Shown: piece by piece, positions 15,421 through 18,491 of the stretch
Layout of the letters: every line of letters starts with the position of its first letter
How positions within the stretch are numbered: the first letter of the stretch is position 1
Assembly: GCA_937936675.1 (NCBI GenBank)
Contig: CALDDL010000372.1
Span: 1 to 18,491 of the forward strand
Reading direction: 5' to 3'
Source of the DNA: an uncultured bacterium
GTDB lineage: Bacteria > Bacteroidota > Ignavibacteria > Ignavibacteriales > Melioribacteraceae
DNA: 18,491 nt
Notes under the pieces: model-generated
Databases searched by the model: none
The model's input: only the letters and a program-made list of their open reading frames with translations
Told to the model about the DNA's origin: nothing
Position numbers and translations under genes: made by a program

Positions 15421-17046
15421 ATGTTTGTTAATTTTTCGGATTTACCCGGCAGTCAAAATCTGTTTCTTGATTATCTGAATGAATTTGATAATGTAAATAA
15501 ATTTTTTTCAAAGAATTTTAGAGATATAGATAATTATGCCGATCACTTTAAGGAATTATCAACCAGTGAAAAATGTAATAGACAAAATCTAATAGAAATC
15601 ATTAAAAATCAATATAAAGATTTTAAAGTCTCAAAACAGACTGAAATAAATATAAATCTATTTGAATCAAAAAGAACATTGGCAGTAGTAACGGGACAGC
15701 AATTAGGACTTTTTGGCGGACCGTTATATACTATATACAAGACCATTACAGCAATTAAATTAGCACTCTGGCTAAAAGAAAATTTTGAAGGTTATAATTT
15801 TATACCTGTCTTTTGGTTAGAAGGAGATGATCATGATTTCGATGAAATTCGCTCACTAAATATCATCGCAAATGATAATTCAATAAAACAAATTACTTAT
15901 GATAAAGAAGTCCCAGAGGGATTAAACAGAGGTCCAGTTGCTTCTCTTAAATTGAATGACTCTTTTAATGAATTAATAAGTGAAATAAAGGAAGATTTAA
16001 GAGAAACTGACTTTACAAAAGAATTATTTGAAGTAATAGAGAAATGTTATTACTCCGGTTCTACTTTTAGTATTGCAATGAAGAATTTATTGCTTCGGCT
16101 CTTTGATGAATATGGTTTAATAATTTTTGATCCAACAGATAGAAAAGTAAAAGAATCTCTGAAGCCACTCTTTGAAAATGAAATCACGAATTTTGCTAAG
16201 AGTTCTGCTTTATTAGTAGAAAGAAGTGCAGAATTAGAAGAATTATATCATGCTCAAGTAAAAGTAAAACCTATTAATCTTTTTTATAATGAGGGAAATG
16301 AACGACTTTTAATTGAACCTGTCGAAGATGAATTTAGACTTAAAGGGAAAAGAAAAAAAATTTCTAAAGAAGAAATATTAAGCGAAATTGATAATCATCC
16401 TGAAAAATTTAGTCCGAATGTTTTGCTTCGACCAATTTGTCAAGATACACTCCTCCCGACTGCTTTTTATATCGGTGGTCCTAGCGAAATAAGTTATTTT
16501 GCTCAACTTACGCCCCTTTATAAATTGAATAATTTAGTTCAACCGATAATCTATCCAAGAGCATCTGCGGTAATAATTGAAAAACAATTTTCTAATTTAC
16601 TAGCTAAATATAAATTGAACTATACCGACCTTTTTAGAGATGAATCATCTCTAAATGAAAAAGTATTATCTAAAATTTCTGACTTTGCAAGTAATGATCT
16701 TTTTGATGGGATAGAGAAAATTTATAGCGAAGAATTTAATAAGCTTAATAGTCGAATTGAAATTATCGATAAAAATCTGATGATGGTTTCGGAGAAAACA
16801 TTATCAAAAATTCTTCAACTCCTAAATAATCTTAAGGACAAAACTAAAGATGCAGAGATAAGAAAACACGATGTGGCTATTAAACAATTGGAAAAGATGA
16901 GAAATAATCTTTATCCATTAAATAATTTGCAGGAAAGAGAACTTAATTTTATTCACTTTGCAAATAAATATGGAATAAACTTCGTAAAATTATTATTTAA
17001 TCAACTCAAAATAAATAAGTTCGAGCACCAAATAATAGAAATCTAG
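15421..17046 (+). CDS. bshC: Bacillithiol biosynthesis cysteine-adding enzyme BshC
   Basis: Putative ligase that adds cysteine to glucosaminyl-malate, the last step in making bacillithiol, a low-molecular-weight thiol that buffers redox and metals. The 541 residues match the family length. Landmarks are TGQQLGLFGGPLYTIYKTIT (about 90-109), PVFWLEGDDHDFDEIRS (about 135-151), LLRPICQDTLLPTAFYIGGP (about 337-356) and the following EISYFAQLTPLYK. A helical coiled coil spans about 415-500, as in the family. Bacillithiol or its N-methyl form is known in Firmicutes, Deinococcus and green sulphur bacteria, which fits a Chlorobi/Ignavibacteria relative. bshA and bshB are not in this window. AAGGAGA gives a strong ribosome site. 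Its TAG stop shares the palindrome CTAG with the stop of aroA on the other strand. Confidence 0.93.
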   Translation: MFVNFSDLPGSQNLFLDYLNEFDNVNKFFSKNFRDIDNYADHFKELSTSEKCNRQNLIEIIKNQYKDFKVSKQTEININLFESKRTLAVVTGQQLGLFGGPLYTIYKTITAIKLALWLKENFEGYNFIPVFWLEGDDHDFDEIRSLNIIANDNSIKQITYDKEVPEGLNRGPVASLKLNDSFNELISEIKEDLRETDFTKELFEVIEKCYYSGSTFSIAMKNLLLRLFDEYGLIIFDPTDRKVKESLKPLFENEITNFAKSSALLVERSAELEELYHAQVKVKPINLFYNEGNERLLIEPVEDEFRLKGKRKKISKEEILSEIDNHPEKFSPNVLLRPICQDTLLPTAFYIGGPSEISYFAQLTPLYKLNNLVQPIIYPRASAVIIEKQFSNLLAKYKLNYTDLFRDESSLNEKVLSKISDFASNDLFDGIEKIYSEEFNKLNSRIEIIDKNLMMVSEKTLSKILQLLNNLKDKTKDAEIRKHDVAIKQLEKMRNNLYPLNNLQERELNFIHFANKYGINFVKLLFNQLKINKFEHQIIEI

Positions 17047-18323
17047 AATGTAATATTATTTAGCTGTTCTAAAAACAGTGGATTTGATATAGAAACTGAT
17101 TCGAAATTGTTGATTGTAGTTTCATTTTCTAAAAGCATTCCTAGAATTGCAAAAGACATTGCAATTCTATGATCTCCATAGCTTTCAAAAATATTCGATT
17201 GTTTAGTTGGTGAACCAGATAATTTAAAACCATCTTCAAATTCTGTTACGTTTATTCCTGCTCGTTCCAAATTACGACATACAGCATTAATGCGGTCCGT
17301 TTCTTTTACTCTCAACTCTTTTGCGTTTCGAACTTCAAAATCACCCGAGGCAAAAATTCCGACAATAGATAGAATCGGAATTTCATCAATAATATTCGGA
17401 ATTATTTTTTCGTCCAATTTGATATTTGATAAATTTCCACTGCTTCGAACTAGTAAATCTCCAATAGGCTCGCCCATATCGCTTCTTTGATTAATAATTG
17501 TAATATCGCCGCCCATTTTTTGCAATACCTCTATGATTCCAATTCTCGATTCATTTAATGAGGAATTTCTAATTATTAATTCAGAATTTTTTGATAATAA
17601 AGTAAGAACAATATAAAAAGAGGCTGAAGAGATATCCCCGGGGACATTATAAATTGAATTTTTTGGATAATTCACTTGTGAAGCATGGATAATTTTTTTC
17701 CCGTTTTCATAAAACGTAGGTAATTGAAGCATTCTTTCGGTATGATCACGAGTAAAAAGTTTTTCTATAATTCTTGATTTATTATTAAGATGAATTGCCG
17801 CAAGGAGAAGCGCACTCTTTATTTGTGCACTGGCAATATCCATCTCAAATTCTATTGGGTGCAAAGAAGATTTACTAATTTTCATGGGGAGATAATTATT
17901 ATTCGTAAGAGAGATATCAGCTCCCATTAATTTTAATGGATTAGCTACTCTACTCATCGGTCTCTTAGAAAGTGATTCATCGCCAATTAATTCGCTTTCA
18001 AAATTTTGTGCGGATAAAATGCCTGATAGTAAACGTGCTGTCGTACCCGAATTACCTGCATCCAATTGCGTTGTTGGTGGAAGAAATGAATTTATTCCTC
18101 TTCCAATTACTTCTATGTGGTCTTCGAGATAATTAAATTCTACTCCCAGTTTTTTGAAGCATGCAATTGTAGAAGAAACATCATCTGAATTAGAAAGATT
18201 ATTGATGATCGATTTCCCTTTAGCTAGAGCACTAAATATCACCGAACGGTGAGAAATTGATTTATCGCCACGGAAAATTAATTCACCATCAATTTTATTT
18301 ATTTTGATAAATGTTTGTTTCAT
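17043..18323 (-). CDS. aroA: 3-phosphoshikimate 1-carboxyvinyltransferase (EPSP synthase)
   Basis: Sixth step of the shikimate pathway: shikimate-3-phosphate + PEP to EPSP, for aromatic amino acids and folates. The 426 residues show GDKSISHR (19-26) with K21 and S22, LDAGNSGTTARLLSGIL (87-103), RPMSR (121-125), SAQIKSALLLA (165-175), RDHTERM (192-198), D313 in IIDEIPILS, KELRVKETDR (335-344) with E341 and R344, and GDHRIAM (383-389). GDKS, RDHTE and SAQxK are the wording of the class II, Bacillus-like branch, which is often insensitive to glyphosate; that is inference only. The ATG overlaps the TGA of the upstream TrmH-like gene as ATGA, so translation is likely coupled. Its TAG stop overlaps that of bshC. 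Confidence 0.96.
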   Translation of the reverse strand: MKQTFIKINKIDGELIFRGDKSISHRSVIFSALAKGKSIINNLSNSDDVSSTIACFKKLGVEFNYLEDHIEVIGRGINSFLPPTTQLDAGNSGTTARLLSGILSAQNFESELIGDESLSKRPMSRVANPLKLMGADISLTNNNYLPMKISKSSLHPIEFEMDIASAQIKSALLLAAIHLNNKSRIIEKLFTRDHTERMLQLPTFYENGKKIIHASQVNYPKNSIYNVPGDISSASFYIVLTLLSKNSELIIRNSSLNESRIGIIEVLQKMGGDITIINQRSDMGEPIGDLLVRSSGNLSNIKLDEKIIPNIIDEIPILSIVGIFASGDFEVRNAKELRVKETDRINAVCRNLERAGINVTEFEDGFKLSGSPTKQSNIFESYGDHRIAMSFAILGMLLENETTINNFESVSISNPLFLEQLNNITF

Positions 18324-18491
18324 TTATCGCACCATTCGTCTATAAGCGATTCTAATTGTTCGATAGAATAAGATGGCTCTTTATACATACCCGCTTCTGC
18401 ACGTTGCCGTAATGCCTCATAGAGCGTAACGGCTGTTGCTACCGAAACATTCAAACTTTGTATCATCCCATTCATTGGAATATAGAATAAA
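18320..18491 (-). CDS. TrmH/SpoU-family RNA 2'-O-ribose methyltransferase, partial (C-terminal 56 residues)
   Basis: I translated this by hand; only the 3' end of the gene is in the window. It reads LFYIPMNGMIQSLNVSVATA then continues VTLYEALRQRAEAGMYKEPS and ends IDEWCDK with a TGA. The IPMxGMxxSLNVSVAxAVxLYEA block is motif 3 of the SPOUT fold: it forms the trefoil-knot part of the AdoMet site and supplies the conserved Asn and Ser. The short tail after it (RQRAEAGMY) is typical of tRNA (guanosine-18-2'-O)-methyltransferase TrmH, but 23S rRNA methylases share this motif, so the exact substrate is uncertain. The stop overlaps the aroA start by 4 bases. Confidence 0.87.
   Translation of the reverse strand, partial: LFYIPMNGMIQSLNVSVATAVTLYEALRQRAEAGMYKEPSYSIEQLESLIDEWCDK

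Noticed and set aside
1..18491. A defence island, CRISPR array, prophage, insertion sequence or RNA gene
   Set aside because: The coding capacity is almost filled by recognisable housekeeping and envelope genes. No regularly spaced repeats, transposase, integrase, restriction gene, tRNA cloverleaf or rRNA segment was seen on either strand.

Overview
The window looks like a stretch of chromosome from a low-GC, free-living member of the Bacteroidota, most likely the Ignavibacteria/Chlorobi side of that phylum. The indications are: a beta-propeller protein with a type IX secretion style C-terminal domain, a bacillithiol synthase (BshC), a rhomboid protease with a long soluble tail, and a RecQ of the ~650-residue layout seen in this phylum. 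Many genes have clear Shine-Dalgarno sequences (gap, pgk, ackA, rhomboid, bshC), which are usually rare in Bacteroidia proper. The placement is inference from gene content, not from a marker gene. No rRNA, tRNA, CRISPR array, insertion sequence, phage or defence gene was seen.

Layout, left to right. A MarC-family membrane protein gene runs off the left edge (minus strand). Then hbd-ackA (minus), a tight pair for a 3-hydroxyacyl-CoA dehydrogenase and acetate kinase that ends in a good intrinsic terminator. recQ (plus) starts from a shared divergent region. A minus-strand series follows: gap, pgk, a rhomboid protease and a small lipoprotein, with hairpin terminators after gap and after pgk. A 180-base divergent region separates gap from a plus-strand series: a Crp-type regulator, a PHP-domain phosphoesterase, a PorZ-like propeller protein and an ABC-F ATPase. 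A ROK-family sugar kinase (minus), bshC (plus) and aroA plus the end of a TrmH/SpoU methyltransferase gene (minus) complete the window.

Functionally this is mostly core metabolism: lower glycolysis (gap, pgk, a ROK kinase), acetate/acyl-CoA fermentation (ackA, hbd), the shikimate pathway (aroA), low-molecular-weight thiol synthesis (bshC), DNA repair (recQ), ribosome-associated ATPase (ABC-F) and envelope functions. The regulatory point of most interest is the gap/crp divergent region, where an 11-base inverted repeat overlaps a sigma-70-like promoter predicted for gap.

I found no convincing undescribed multi-gene system. The best leads are small: the gap operator candidate, a regulator and a PHP phosphoesterase separated by a single in-frame stop codon, a PorZ-like gene overlapping an ABC-F gene, a rearranged RecQ, a ROK kinase without its zinc cysteines, and three convergent gene pairs that all abut or overlap at their stop codons.
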